Positions 19,186 to 28,809 of a stretch of DNA of 64,000 nt are shown in pieces; the stretch's first letter is position 1; each line of letters begins with the position of its first letter. Below the pieces are notes generated by a model. The model saw only the letters and a list, made by a program, of their open reading frames with translations, ran no database searches and was not told the DNA's origin. A program made the translations under genes and the position numbers. The DNA is from Massilia phosphatilytica (GTDB lineage Bacteria; Pseudomonadota; Gammaproteobacteria; Burkholderiales; Burkholderiaceae_D): NCBI RefSeq assembly GCF_002968015.1, contig NZ_PUIP01000024.1, forward strand, positions 1 to 64,000, read 5' to 3'.

Positions 19186-20200
19186 GCGGCATGGCGGGCG
19201 CGGGCATCGCCTCGCGCCACCAGTTCGCGCCTTCCTGCGGCTGCGCCAGCGCCAGGCGCTCGCCCATCATCGGCGTCGCCAGCTTCACGCCGGCCGCGCG
19301 CGCGAGGCCGGCGATGCGCTCGAACGGCTCGTACCACGGATGCAGCGCGAGGTCGAACGTGCCGTTGTGGACCGGCACCAGCCAGCGTCCGCGCAAGTCG
19401 AAGTGCGCCTGCAGCGTCTCCTCGGGCAGCATGTGCACCTCGGGCCACATCGTGTCGTATGCGCCGTTCTCGATGAACGTCACGTCGAACGGGCCAAAAC
19501 GCTCGCCGATGGTCTTGAAGTCGTCGTGGTAACCCGTGTCCCCGCTGAAGAACAGCTTCAGGCCGGCCGCTTCGATCACCCACGACACCCACAAGGTACG
19601 GTCGCCGTCGCTCAGGCTCCGGCCCGAAAAATGCCGCGACGGCGCGGCCGTCAGGCGCATGCCGTCGACCTCCGTCGACTGCCACCAGTCGAGCTGGCGT
19701 ACCTTCGCCGCGTCGACGCCCCAGCGGACGATGCGGTCGCCCACGCCCAGCGGCGCGACGAACAGATCGACCTTCGGAATCAGGCGCTTGATGCTGTCGT
19801 GATCCAGATGGTCGTAGTGGTCGTGCGACAGGATCACGCCGGCGAGCCGCGGCAGCGCGTCGATGCCGATCGGCGGCGCGTGAAAACGCTTCGGACCGGC
19901 CCACTGCACCGGCGCGGCGCGCCCGGAAAACACGGGGTCCGTGAGCCAGTAGCGGCCGGCAAGCTTGAACAGCATGGTCGAATGGCCCAGGCGCCACAGG
20001 CTCGCGTCGGGCGCGGCCTCGATCTCGGCCCTTGTAACCGGTTGCACGGGCAGCGGCTGGTCCGGCACCGCCGTCTTCGGCTTCGTCGTCGACACTTTCC
20101 AGAACAGCGCCAGCATCTCCAGGATGCCTTGCCGGCGGCGCGGGACGACGTTGCGGAAACGGCCGTCGGGGAGACGTGGGGCGGCGGTGGGTTCGGACAT
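19166..20200 (-). CDS. Metallo-beta-lactamase-fold hydrolase (UlaG/NAPE-PLD-like)
   Basis: 344 residues. The metal site is visible: SHDHYDHLDHDS (HxHxDH), SGDTGYHDDF and the C-terminal VPVHNGTFDLALHPWYEPF. This is the pattern of the UlaG/N-acyl-phosphatidylethanolamine phospholipase D-like branch, often annotated as a lipid or lactone hydrolase. The start at 20200 (MSEPTAAPRLPDG) is the best candidate, though no strong ribosome binding site is seen. It lies 61 bases after the last gene of the TldD/MoxR operon and may be its tenth member, or separate because of the palindrome in the gap. Confidence 0.85.
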   Translation of the reverse strand: MSEPTAAPRLPDGRFRNVVPRRRQGILEMLALFWKVSTTKPKTAVPDQPLPVQPVTRAEIEAAPDASLWRLGHSTMLFKLAGRYWLTDPVFSGRAAPVQWAGPKRFHAPPIGIDALPRLAGVILSHDHYDHLDHDSIKRLIPKVDLFVAPLGVGDRIVRWGVDAAKVRQLDWWQSTEVDGMRLTAAPSRHFSGRSLSDGDRTLWVSWVIEAAGLKLFFSGDTGYHDDFKTIGERFGPFDVTFIENGAYDTMWPEVHMLPEETLQAHFDLRGRWLVPVHNGTFDLALHPWYEPFERIAGLARAAGVKLATPMMGERLALAQPQEGANWWREAMPAPAMPLTPAAR

Positions 20201-20221
20201 GGCGGTAAGGGATCGTGCGGA

Positions 20222-20237
20222 CGATGATCGATCATCG
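20222..20237. repeat. 16-bp perfect palindrome in the 61-base gap
   Basis: CGATGATCGATCATCG is a perfect palindrome between the last operon gene and the metallo-beta-lactamase-fold gene, flanked by CGTGCG on one side and CACG on the other, which extends a possible hairpin. There is no T-run. It could be an operator or an RNA processing hairpin. Confidence 0.35.
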
Positions 20238-20261
20238 CACGTTCCTCGACATCGTGCAGGA

Positions 20262-21776
20262 TCAGCGCCGTTCGCGCCACCACAAGGCCAGCATCGCCAG
20301 CGCGAACACGACGCCGAACGGCGACACGGGCAGCGGCCGCGTGCCCTGCGTGACCGGCGCCGGCGTGCGCGCCGCGTAATGTGCCGTCGCGGCGCGGCGC
20401 TCGCTGCGTTGCCACAATGGCCAGTCGCCCGGCGCGTACACGTACACCTGGCCGTCATTCGCTCCCGTCCGCAGATGCAGCCAGCCGCCCGCCGCCGGCC
20501 ACACGGCCACGCAGGCCGCATCCACCTGTTCCGGACGGCGTCGCCAGGCGAGCGTCTGCTTCAGTTCCGCCACGGTCACATTCCCGCTCACGCCACGCGC
20601 GCAGATGGCCAGGCGCCGGTGCGGCAGCGGCATCTCGTCCGGATCGAGCCATGCCACGTCCGCGCGCCGCTGCACGCGTACGCGGTCGAGGATGTCCTGC
20701 CACCACAGCGCCAGCTGGCGCGGCTGCACGATCGCATGGCGGTGCCAGTCGCCCACGCCCAACCAGGCGATGCGGCCGTCCTTCCAGTCGCGCGTCCACA
20801 GGCCGTCGCTCCCCGTCCAGTCGCCGGCGCGGTCGCCGTTCGGATTCAGGCCGGCGGACATCATCGGCAATACGGTGCCCGTCGTCTTGTTGGCCGGCTG
20901 CGGCGCCAGCGGCAACTGCACGCTGCGCGCCCACGTGCCGGCATCGCGCGCATTCGCACCCAGCACGAGCAGCCGCGTGCCGCCGGCCACGCGTGCCAGC
21001 AGCGCGTCGCGGGCGCCGGCACCCGCCCGTTCGAACCAGGCCGCGTCGACGATCTCCAGGTCAGGCTTGTCCATCTCCGCACGCGCCGTCTCCGCACGTT
21101 CCAGTCCTTTACCCAGTTCGACCTGCCAGTCGATGACGGCGCCGCTGGCCGCGAGCAGGTCGTCCAGCACGCGGAGGTCGAACGACGGCGTGCCGAACCG
21201 GCCGCGCACCTGCAATGGTGCCGGCTCGGTCACGGTGAACGGCACGGGCCCCTCGTCTACGACCTTGCCGGCCGCGTCGAGGAGGCGCGCTTTCAGCACG
21301 AGCCGTTCCGCGACGGGCGGCAGCCATTGCACGGCGAGGTCGGCATCTCCCTTCGCTTCGCCGAGTATCTGGCCGTTTTCCGCCAGCAGTTGCAGGCGGC
21401 CGGGCGCGGACCACGAACGGTGCACCCTCAGCGTGAACACGCGGCCCAGCGCGATGGTGCGCGGGAAGTCGAGATCGATGGCCGGCGTATCCGGCCGCTT
21501 CCAGTCGAGCGGACGGGCCGGCAAATCGTCCCATTCCGCGGCACGCAAGCCGTCGCCGGACAGGCGCAGCGTGCGCACGCCGGCCAGCGTGCGCGGCGGA
21601 TCGGCCGCATCGACCGTCAGCGTGGTCCCCGCCTCACCCGGCAACGCGAATTCGCCGACAGTACCCGCCAGCGCCACGCCGGCAACGAGCGCCAGCACGG
21701 CATCGATCCAGTGCCGGCGCACGGCATACGCCAGCGCGGCCAGCACGCCAATGGCAACGGCAACGATGGCGCTCAT
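20262..21776 (-). CDS. Membrane protein of unknown function, end of the MoxR operon
   Basis: 504 residues. One or two hydrophobic segments at the N-terminus (about 3-45) and one at the extreme C-terminus (FGVVFALAMLALWWRERR) bracket a large, probably periplasmic part. That part contains beta-sandwich-like segments (about 60-230) and a region with the look of a glutamine-amidotransferase-like fold (VAGGTRLLVLGANARDAG). This layout is common in the last large membrane gene of MoxR/BatA clusters. The start is set by an ATGA overlap with the DUF4175 gene. I do not assign a function. Confidence 0.75.
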   Translation of the reverse strand: MSAIVAVAIGVLAALAYAVRRHWIDAVLALVAGVALAGTVGEFALPGEAGTTLTVDAADPPRTLAGVRTLRLSGDGLRAAEWDDLPARPLDWKRPDTPAIDLDFPRTIALGRVFTLRVHRSWSAPGRLQLLAENGQILGEAKGDADLAVQWLPPVAERLVLKARLLDAAGKVVDEGPVPFTVTEPAPLQVRGRFGTPSFDLRVLDDLLAASGAVIDWQVELGKGLERAETARAEMDKPDLEIVDAAWFERAGAGARDALLARVAGGTRLLVLGANARDAGTWARSVQLPLAPQPANKTTGTVLPMMSAGLNPNGDRAGDWTGSDGLWTRDWKDGRIAWLGVGDWHRHAIVQPRQLALWWQDILDRVRVQRRADVAWLDPDEMPLPHRRLAICARGVSGNVTVAELKQTLAWRRRPEQVDAACVAVWPAAGGWLHLRTGANDGQVYVYAPGDWPLWQRSERRAATAHYAARTPAPVTQGTRPLPVSPFGVVFALAMLALWWRERR

Positions 21777-23749
21777 CGTCCACCTCCCCGCAGCGCCTTC
21801 GCGAACGGCGTCTCGACGACGGGCCGCGCCTGCAGCAGCACCGGTGCGTCCGTCACGCCACCGCGCAGCCATGCGGCCAGTTGCGCGCGCGCGGCCGGCT
21901 TGCCGTCGGCCACGTCCTGGATCGCCCGCTGCGCCGCGAGCCGCTGCTCATCGTCCGTGATGCGCGCGCGCGCCCAGTCGTGCGCCGTGCGCGTCCACAG
22001 CACGGGCAGCGGACCGTCGCCGCCGAGCGCCTGCACGAGGTCACGCAGGTTCTCCGGCACGACCTCGGCGGCATCCGCCTGCGCGCGTTTATAGCTCGCC
22101 GCGCCGGCCGTGTCGCCGCTCATGCGCTTGTCCTCCTTGATGGCCGGCGGGGCGAACGCCGTCTTGTGCAGATAGATGCGTTCCGACTGCTGCAATTCCT
22201 TGATCGCTTCCAGCGCCTTGTACTCGGGCGGCAGCGCCGTCTTCGGGGTGATGGCGCGCAGGGCTTTTTCCGCATCCCACATCGCGGACAGCGCGCGCCG
22301 CAGCAGTTTTTTCGTCGCGTCGTCGAACAGGGTCGCGTTCTCGACCGAGTCGTGCGCGTGGCCGAATTCGTGCAGCACGTCGAGCTTCGCACCAGGCTTT
22401 TCATCGTGATCGTCGTCCTTGCCGAACAACGTGGATTCTTCGCCGAGGAACTGGCCGTAGCGGCGGCGCAGCGCGGCCTGGTCGGAGGCGATGCTTTCGC
22501 TGCGCTCGCGCACGTCATCGTCCCCCATCTTCTTCGACCGCATGTCGGTCACCAGTTGCTCCGTGTCGATGATCACCTGGCGCTGGCTGCGCAGGCTTTC
22601 CGGCTTGACGAGCGTGGGCAGCGCCGTCGTCTCGTCCTCCTGTTGCGACGGCGGCGCGGGCAGGCGCAGCGTGACCGTGGGCGACTGCACCGTATGCGGC
22701 CGCGCCGCGTTGTCGCTGGCGCGGACGAAGAAGTACAACTCGTCGCCCGGCTCCATGCCGAGGTCCGTCAGCAGCCAGTCGCGGCTCCAGCTGCGCCGGC
22801 GCGGATCGCTCGACGCCGGCAGCGGCAGTTCGCGGTCGCTGAAGCGGATGTTCTCGCCGCTGCCGCGCGCCAGCGTCAGGTGCAGGGTCGCCTGCTGGAC
22901 GCGGTAGTCGTCCGTGACAGTGACGGCGATGACAGCGTTCTTCGCGTCGCGCGGCAGGTCCTTCGTCATCTCGTTCGGCTGCGTGATCGCGATCTCCGGC
23001 GGCTGGTCCGGGACCACCTTCAACGTGTAGCGCGTGCCGCGCCAGCGCCAGAAGATGGATTCCGTCGCCGTCCAGCGCGCGCACTGCGCTCCTGCATGCA
23101 GCGTCTGGCCGTCGCTCAATTCGATGGTTTCATCTGCCTTGATCGGGTCGTCCAGGCACCATTCGACAACCGTCTGCTCGGGCACCTGTGCATCCTTCGG
23201 CGCGGACGACGATGGTGCCACGCCCGTGTACGACGGCGGCGTCAGTGTCACGACCAGTCCCGCGTGCGCTACGGCCGCCGCTACCGGACGAACGGCCGCA
23301 TGGGCGGCAGTCTGCTGACTGGCGGCATGCGGCAACAAGGTCGAACCCCACGCCAGCCCCGCGAGCGCGAGATTCGCGAGCAGCCACGCCCAGCCGAACG
23401 GCACGCGCGCGGCCACGATCGCGCGCACGCGGCGCGGCGGCAGTGCCGCATCGAGGCGTTTCAGTAGACGTTCGCGCTGCAGGCGCGCGACGGCCGTCTG
23501 CGGTTCCTGCGCCAGCAGCGTGGCGCTGTCCTCCATCTCGGGCACGGCGCCGTCGATCCAGTGCGTCCAGCCGTGCGCCACGCGGCGCTGCAGGTGCAGG
23601 CCATCCCAAGAGCAGAAGGCAGACCACGCCAGCAGGCCGGGCCCGGAGCGCAGCAGCAGCCAGGGCACGGCGCCGAGCGCCCACAGGCCGGCCCGGCGCA
23701 ACCACGCGGCCCGCCACAGGCGATGTGCGAGGTCAGCGGCGCCGGACAT
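21773..23749 (-). CDS. DUF4175-type large membrane protein
   Basis: 658 residues. Two transmembrane segments near the N-terminus (about 18-45 and 118-140) are followed by a beta-rich domain with the DUF4175 hallmark VTLTPPSYTGVAPS, and then a long, charged alpha-helical region (about 390-600) that could form coiled coils. These proteins accompany MoxR-DUF58-BatA genes; their role is not known experimentally. Start at 23749 (MSGAADLAHRLW), overlapping the previous gene by 17 bases with AGGA upstream; a longer reading to 24211 would run antisense-like through the BatA gene and is rejected. Confidence 0.75.
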   Translation of the reverse strand: MSGAADLAHRLWRAAWLRRAGLWALGAVPWLLLRSGPGLLAWSAFCSWDGLHLQRRVAHGWTHWIDGAVPEMEDSATLLAQEPQTAVARLQRERLLKRLDAALPPRRVRAIVAARVPFGWAWLLANLALAGLAWGSTLLPHAASQQTAAHAAVRPVAAAVAHAGLVVTLTPPSYTGVAPSSSAPKDAQVPEQTVVEWCLDDPIKADETIELSDGQTLHAGAQCARWTATESIFWRWRGTRYTLKVVPDQPPEIAITQPNEMTKDLPRDAKNAVIAVTVTDDYRVQQATLHLTLARGSGENIRFSDRELPLPASSDPRRRSWSRDWLLTDLGMEPGDELYFFVRASDNAARPHTVQSPTVTLRLPAPPSQQEDETTALPTLVKPESLRSQRQVIIDTEQLVTDMRSKKMGDDDVRERSESIASDQAALRRRYGQFLGEESTLFGKDDDHDEKPGAKLDVLHEFGHAHDSVENATLFDDATKKLLRRALSAMWDAEKALRAITPKTALPPEYKALEAIKELQQSERIYLHKTAFAPPAIKEDKRMSGDTAGAASYKRAQADAAEVVPENLRDLVQALGGDGPLPVLWTRTAHDWARARITDDEQRLAAQRAIQDVADGKPAARAQLAAWLRGGVTDAPVLLQARPVVETPFAKALRGGGR

Positions 23750-24602
23750 GCGTGACGATCCTTTCGAGTGCGAACAGCGCGACGAGCGCGAGACCCAGCC
23801 AGTGGCGCAGCGCGCCGGACGCCGGTCCGGCCGGCGCGGCGGCATCCGGCACGAGTGCCTGAGCGGGCGCCGTGTAGGGTTGTACGCCGACATACTGGCG
23901 CTGCCACGCGGCGAACAGGGCGCGCGCACCATCGGCATCGTGCGGCGGCTCGGCACGCCACAGCGGTGCGCGCAGGCCAGCCGGCGGCGCGTCGGGCCGG
24001 TCCCACACGACGAGTTCCGTGCGCGAGCCGGGTGCCGCATCGACGACGATGTGCCAGGCACCCTCGGCCGCCGCGAACAGCCGGCGCCAGTCTTCGGCAC
24101 GCTCGCTGAACACGGCGACGTGCCGTTCGACCGGTGCCGCGGGCACCGCCGCCGTGCGCAACTCGACGGCATGACGGAAGCGCGGCAGCACGGCCGGCAT
24201 GACGGCGTCACCGACGACGACCAGGCGCGCCCCCGGTTCGAATTCGCGCTCGTGCGCGTGCAGCCAGGTCACCGCGTCGCGATCGGGCAGCGTGAATCGC
24301 TGCCCTGCCTCCTTGTCGACGACCGCGGGCGAGATCCCCGGCACGACCAGTACCGTGTCGCCGCGCCACGCCAGCACGAGGTCGGCCAGCAGCGCGATCA
24401 GGGTCACCAGCAGCAGGCAGCGCAGCGCCAGCAGGATCACGTCGTGCCAGCGCCACACGCGCTGCTGCTTCGGCTCCGCCGTTGGCAGGAAGCGCGCAGA
24501 CGCAAGCAGCGAGGTCTTCGTCTGCTCGCGCTTCTGGCGGTGCCACAGGATGGGCAGCAGCACGACCGGCAGCGCCCACCACCACAAGCTCATTCCACTC
24601 AT
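23733..24602 (-). CDS. BatA-type membrane protein
   Basis: 289 residues with the BatA N-terminal pattern: a first helix (WWWALPVVLLPILWHR), a cytoplasmic TSLLASARFLP loop and a second helix (ILLALRCLLLVTLIALLADLVL). A periplasmic region and a C-terminal helix (ALRHWLGLALVALFALERI) follow. In Bat (aerotolerance) clusters such proteins work with MoxR and DUF58 partners at the inner membrane. No intact von Willebrand A metal site is seen. The start at 24602 overlaps the DUF58 stop (ATGA); a second ATG three codons on is possible. Confidence 0.75.
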   Translation of the reverse strand: MSGMSLWWWALPVVLLPILWHRQKREQTKTSLLASARFLPTAEPKQQRVWRWHDVILLALRCLLLVTLIALLADLVLAWRGDTVLVVPGISPAVVDKEAGQRFTLPDRDAVTWLHAHEREFEPGARLVVVGDAVMPAVLPRFRHAVELRTAAVPAAPVERHVAVFSERAEDWRRLFAAAEGAWHIVVDAAPGSRTELVVWDRPDAPPAGLRAPLWRAEPPHDADGARALFAAWQRQYVGVQPYTAPAQALVPDAAAPAGPASGALRHWLGLALVALFALERIVTHVRRR

Positions 24603-25495
24603 GCGGCGCGCGCCCTCGCGATGTGCGCCCGCAGCCAGGCGCGCAGGACCTCACCGGGCGCTTGTTCGATACGCGCCTGGACCAGCGGTACGTCGTTCTT
24701 GCGGCACGCGCGCACGACCTCGTCGAAGTGCGCCGCGCGGTTGCGGACGTACGCGTCCTTCACGTCTCGGCCGAAGCGGTAGACCGCGCCGCCGTGCTCG
24801 GGGTCGCGGTACGATGGTGTCGCGTCGAACGCGGCATCCACCTCGGCCTGCGTGTGCAGGCACACGGCGCGCACGTCGTGGCGCATGCGGCGCAGGCGCA
24901 GCAGCGCGTCGGACAACGGCGACGGCCAGTCGAGGAAGTCGCTGGCCACGCACACGACGCCGGGCGCGCGGGAAAAATGCAGGCTGGCGCGCAAGGTGTC
25001 GGCGCCGGGCAGCACGCCGCCCGCCTCGACGCCGTTCAGGCGCGCCAGCACGCGCTGCAGCTGGCGCGGTCCGCGCGCGGCCGGCAGGAAGTCGGCGCGT
25101 TCGCCCCGGCACACGACGAGGCCGAACGCGTCACCCTGGCGCTGGGCGACGGCCGCCACGCATGCGAGCAGCACGCGCGCGTACTGCAGCTTCGTGAGCC
25201 CGTCGACGCTGCGGCTGGGTTCCGCCATCGACGCGGTCGCATCCAGCACGAGCCACACGGCCACGTGGCTGTCGCGTTCCGCCTCGCGCACATAATATCG
25301 ATCGGCACGCGCCAGCAGTTTCCAGTCGACGCGGCGCCACTCGTCGCCGGGCACATAGGCCCGGTACTCCGAAAACTCGACACCGGCGCCCCGCTCGCGT
25401 CCCGCGTGGATGCCGTGGCCGAGCCCCGCCAGCACGTGGCGCACCACGAGGTCGAGGTTGGTCGTGTGCGCAACGAGCGCCGAACTGGCCAGCAC
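24599..25495 (-). CDS. DUF58 family protein (von Willebrand A-like)
   Basis: 298 residues. The signature of DUF58 is clear: GVEFSEYRAYVPGDEWRRVD followed by WKLLARADRYYVREAERD. The downstream WLVLDATASMAE is a von Willebrand A-like D-x-T-x-S metal site. DUF58 proteins are the usual partner of MoxR AAA+ ATPases. An initiating GTG at 25495, five codons before SALVAHTTNLDLVV and immediately after the moxR stop, gives the normal family length; a longer ATG reading extends into moxR and has an unlikely composition. Confidence 0.85.
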   Translation of the reverse strand: MLASSALVAHTTNLDLVVRHVLAGLGHGIHAGRERGAGVEFSEYRAYVPGDEWRRVDWKLLARADRYYVREAERDSHVAVWLVLDATASMAEPSRSVDGLTKLQYARVLLACVAAVAQRQGDAFGLVVCRGERADFLPAARGPRQLQRVLARLNGVEAGGVLPGADTLRASLHFSRAPGVVCVASDFLDWPSPLSDALLRLRRMRHDVRAVCLHTQAEVDAAFDATPSYRDPEHGGAVYRFGRDVKDAYVRNRAAHFDEVVRACRKNDVPLVQARIEQAPGEVLRAWLRAHIARARAA

Positions 25496-25499
25496 GTCG

Positions 25500-26498
25500 T
25501 TACTCGGCGCGGACGCCGGCGAGCAGCGCGGCGAGGATGTCCGCGATGGCGACGCCGTCCGCCTCGGCCTCGAAGTTGCGCAGCACGCGGTGCGCCAGCA
25601 CGGGCAGCAGCATCGCCTTGACGTCGTCGCGCGTGACCGCGAGGCGGCCATGCATCAGCGCGCGCGCCTTCGATGCCAGCACGAGGGCCTGGCCGGCGCG
25701 CGGGCCGGCGCCCCAGCCGATGTGCTTGCGGATCGCTTCGACGGGCGACTCCGCCGGGCGCGTGGCGCGCACGAGGCGAGTGGCGTAGCGCAGCATCGAA
25801 TCCGAGATTTCGATGTCGCGCACGAGCTGCTGCAGGCGCAGCAAGGTGTTCAAGTCCATCGCGGGATCGGCGTCGGCCAGGCCCGCATGCGTCGTCGCGC
25901 CGACCATCATCATCTCTTCATCCTCGGTCGGATAGCCGACGTCGATGCGCAGCAGGAAGCGGTCGAGCTGCGCTTCCGGCAGCGGGTACGTCCCGGCCTG
26001 CTCGATCGGGTTCTGCGTCGCGAGCACGAAGAACGGCTTCGGCAGTTTATGCGTCTGGCCGGCGAACGTCACCGATCGTTCCTGCATCGCTTCCAGCAGC
26101 GCGGACTGCGTCTTCGGCGGCGCGCGGTTGATCTCGTCGGCGAGCAGCACCTGCGTGAACACGGGGCCGGGCTGGAAGCGGAACACGCGCTGGCGCGTGG
26201 CCTGGTCTTCTTCCAGGATCTCGGTGCCGACGATATCGGACGGCATCAGGTCGGGCGTAAACTGCACGCGCCGGAACTGCATGTCGGTCGCCTGCGCCAG
26301 CGATTTCACGAGCAGCGTCTTGCCGAGGCCCGGCACGCCCTCGACGAGTGCATGGCCGCCGCCCAGCAGGCACGTCACCAGCAGGTCGATCACGTCGCGC
26401 TGACCGATGATCACGCGGCCCATGCTCGCCTTGAGCGCGTCCACCTTCGCCGCCAGGTCGGCGATCTCGTTCTCGGTCCACGCGGATGCTTCTGCCAC
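25500..26498 (-). CDS. MoxR-family AAA+ ATPase
   Basis: 332 residues. Walker A is EGVPGLGKTLLVKSLA, Walker B is LLADEINRAPPKTQSALLEA, and sensor region FFVLATQNPIEQAGTYPLPEAQLDRFLL is typical of MoxR proteins, which act as chaperones for complex assembly or activation. Translation begins at a GTG (26498) with a perfect AGGAG seven bases upstream, directly after the DUF4159 stop; upstream ATG readings have no ribosome binding site. DUF58, BatA and DUF4175 genes follow, the standard MoxR neighbourhood. Confidence 0.92.
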   Translation of the reverse strand: MAEASAWTENEIADLAAKVDALKASMGRVIIGQRDVIDLLVTCLLGGGHALVEGVPGLGKTLLVKSLAQATDMQFRRVQFTPDLMPSDIVGTEILEEDQATRQRVFRFQPGPVFTQVLLADEINRAPPKTQSALLEAMQERSVTFAGQTHKLPKPFFVLATQNPIEQAGTYPLPEAQLDRFLLRIDVGYPTEDEEMMMVGATTHAGLADADPAMDLNTLLRLQQLVRDIEISDSMLRYATRLVRATRPAESPVEAIRKHIGWGAGPRAGQALVLASKARALMHGRLAVTRDDVKAMLLPVLAHRVLRNFEAEADGVAIADILAALLAGVRAE

Positions 26499-26500
26499 GG

Positions 26501-27121
26501 CTATGCTCCTAAAGCGTATTGAATGATGTTGACGGCGAACCGCGTGTTGTCGACCGCGAGCCAGCGCTTGTTGCGGAAGTCGTAGTCCCACTCGCAGCCG
26601 TAGTCCTTGTTCGAGTACAGCACGCGGATGCGGCCATCGATCTCGATGGCGCGCAGGTATTCGTGCACGAGATCGTCGCCCCAGCCGTTCAGCTCCACCG
26701 CCGTGTTGGGCGGCCCGTCGAAGTGGAAGAAGCTCGAATACAGCCGGTGGTTGTTGGGGATCTTGTGCAGTGCCTTGGGGCCGAAGATGCGCGCCATCTC
26801 GGCCTCGAAGGATTTGGCGAACAGGCCGTCGATGTCGTGGTTGCAGTCGTCCACGAACACGAAGCCGCCGCCCTTCACGTAGCGTTCGAAATTGCGCCGC
26901 TCGGCCGGGGTGAACTGCACGAGCTTGTGCCCGGCCAGGTAGCAGAACGGCGCCTCCAGCATCTTCGGGTCGGCCAGCGCGACGATGCGTTCGGCCGTAT
27001 CCACCCTGAGCGTCGTGTACTCGACGAGCGAGTTCAGGACGTTGCTGGGCATGCGCTGGTCCACGTCCCAGTCGCCCGACTCGTACGTCAGCCGCGTGAA
27101 GTAGAAGTCGTACGTGGCCAT
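26501..27121 (-). CDS. DUF4159 domain protein
   Basis: 206 residues, one domain. Features of DUF4159 are the N-terminal FYFTRLTYESGDWDVD, the central KGGGFVFVDDCNHDIDGLF, and the C-terminal region with YSNKDYGCEWDYD. The fold is thought to be glutamine-amidotransferase-like, but the catalytic residues are not obvious and its activity is unknown. No signal peptide or membrane segment is seen. It starts 4 bases after the stop of the second TldD-like gene and ends just before moxR, so it is inside the operon. Confidence 0.85.
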   Translation of the reverse strand: MATYDFYFTRLTYESGDWDVDQRMPSNVLNSLVEYTTLRVDTAERIVALADPKMLEAPFCYLAGHKLVQFTPAERRNFERYVKGGGFVFVDDCNHDIDGLFAKSFEAEMARIFGPKALHKIPNNHRLYSSFFHFDGPPNTAVELNGWGDDLVHEYLRAIEIDGRIRVLYSNKDYGCEWDYDFRNKRWLAVDNTRFAVNIIQYALGA

Positions 27122-27125
27122 GCCG

Positions 27126-28763
27126 TCAACCGATCTTGCGGCCCGTGTTGATCACGTTGATGCCGTTGAAACGCGTGGTCGACGTGCCGTGCGAGACGGC
27201 GCTGACCTGGCTCGGCTGGCCCTTGCCGTCGAAGAAGGAGCCGCTCATGCGCCAGTCGCGTTCATCGCAGATCGCCGTGCACGCATTCCAGAAGTCCTGC
27301 GTGTTCGACTGGTACGCCACGTCTTCCAGCATCTGGCCAATCTTGCCGTCCTTGATTTCGAAGTACAGCTGGCCGCCGAACTGGAAGTTGTAGCGCTGCT
27401 GGTCGATGGAATACGAACCGCGGCCGAGGATGTAGATCCCTTTCTTGACGTCCTTGACCATCTCGTCTGGCGTGAGCTTCTGTTTGCCGGGGACGAGCGA
27501 CACGTTCGGCATGCGCTGGAACTGCACCTTGCTCCAGCTGTCCGCGTAGGAGCAGCCGTGCGATTCCTTCTCGCCGATGATGTGCGCCTGGTCGCGCGTG
27601 GCCTGGTAGTTGACGAGGATGCCGTCCCTGATGATGTCCCAGCGCTTCGCGGGCACGCCCTCGTCGTCGTAGGCCACGGCGCCCAGCGATCCCGGCGCCG
27701 TCTTGTCGCCCGTGAAGTTGACGATCTTCGAGCCGAAGTTGAATGTGCGGGACTCCCACTTGTCCAGCGTGCAGAAGCTCGTGCCGGCGTAGTTGGCTTC
27801 GTAGCCCAGCACGCGGTCCAGCTCCGTCGGGTGGCCGACGGATTCGTGGATTGTCAGGAACAGGTTTTCCGGCGCCAGCACGAGGTCGTACTTGCCCGGG
27901 TCGACACTTTTCGCCGTGAGCTTTTCGCGCGCCTGGCGGCCCGCGTTGCGCGCTTCCTCGACGATGTCGTAGCCGCCCGTGTACAGCGTGGTCACGCCGC
28001 CCGCCGCGCGCACCTTGTGCTCCGGCTTCGCGTCGAAATATTCGTACCCCATGCCCACCGGCGGTGCCAGGCCCGCGCGCGAGCGGAACTTGCCGGTCGC
28101 CTTGTCGACCGCGGTCGCGTTGATCGGGGCCCACAGGCGGTGGATGTCCTGGTCGATGTACGAGCCGTCGGTCGAGGCGAAGTACTTCTGCTGGTTCACC
28201 TGGAACAGGTTCGCCGTCATGAAGCTGGCGCCGGCCGCGAGGCCCGCCTTGTTCGCGGCGATCAGCATGTCGGCCTTGTCCTTGACGGGCACGGTGCGCC
28301 AGTCGCGTTTGATCGGCGTGGCCCACGCGACCTCGCCCACGCCCTTCACGGGCGCGAGCTGCACGGGTTCCGTCTGCAGTTTCGCATTGGCCTTCGCGAT
28401 GGCCACGGCCTGGCGCGCGGCGCCGGCGACGGCATCCGGGGTCAGCGAGTTCGTGGCGGCGAAGCCGTAGGCGCCGACGGCGATCACGCGCACGCCGACG
28501 CCCGTCGATTCGGTATTCGTCACGCTCTCGACGTTCAGGTCGCGCGTGGTGATGTACTGGTTCAGGTAGCGGCCGATGCGCACGTCGCAGTACGAAGCGC
28601 CCGCTTTTTTAGCCGCGTCCATCGCGGTGTCGGCCAGCGATTTCTTGAAGCTCGCGGCCAGGGGATTGAGCAGTTCCTCGGCGGCGATCGCATTGCCGAA
28701 CACAGGGACCAGCATGGTGCCGGCCGTGCCGGCACCGATCTTGAGGAAGGTACGGCGTTCCAT
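27126..28763 (-). CDS. TldD-like metalloprotease with Tat-type signal (copy A)
   Basis: 545 residues. TldD-type subunits carry the zinc site; here HESVGH begins at His306, followed by PTELDRVLGYEANYAGTSF. The N-terminus MERRTFLKIGAGTAGTMLVP has a twin-arginine motif (RRTFLK), hydrophobic core and AIAA cleavage-like site, which classical cytoplasmic TldD lacks. In known systems TldD/TldE degrade unfolded peptides and mature microcin B17. Start at 28763 with AAGGAG upstream. It is a paralogue of equal length to copy B, with aligned motifs. It is separated from the PmbA-like gene by a 46-base gap holding a palindrome (28780-28803). Confidence 0.88.
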   Translation of the reverse strand: MERRTFLKIGAGTAGTMLVPVFGNAIAAEELLNPLAASFKKSLADTAMDAAKKAGASYCDVRIGRYLNQYITTRDLNVESVTNTESTGVGVRVIAVGAYGFAATNSLTPDAVAGAARQAVAIAKANAKLQTEPVQLAPVKGVGEVAWATPIKRDWRTVPVKDKADMLIAANKAGLAAGASFMTANLFQVNQQKYFASTDGSYIDQDIHRLWAPINATAVDKATGKFRSRAGLAPPVGMGYEYFDAKPEHKVRAAGGVTTLYTGGYDIVEEARNAGRQAREKLTAKSVDPGKYDLVLAPENLFLTIHESVGHPTELDRVLGYEANYAGTSFCTLDKWESRTFNFGSKIVNFTGDKTAPGSLGAVAYDDEGVPAKRWDIIRDGILVNYQATRDQAHIIGEKESHGCSYADSWSKVQFQRMPNVSLVPGKQKLTPDEMVKDVKKGIYILGRGSYSIDQQRYNFQFGGQLYFEIKDGKIGQMLEDVAYQSNTQDFWNACTAICDERDWRMSGSFFDGKGQPSQVSAVSHGTSTTRFNGINVINTGRKIG

Positions 28764-28779
28764 TGTTTCTCCTTGCGGC

Positions 28780-28803
28780 GGGTGGGCACGAGCGTGCCCA
28801 CCC
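28780..28803. repeat. Palindrome GGGTGGGCAC-GAGC-GTGCCCACCC
   Basis: A perfect 10-bp stem with a 4-base loop in the short gap between the PmbA-like and TldD-A genes. The same two arms, with loop CCC, occur at 50820-50842. The repetition at two unrelated intergenic sites marks it as a dispersed palindromic repeat. Inside the operon it could also stabilise or divide the mRNA. Confidence 0.7.
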
Positions 28804-28809
28804 TGTGCA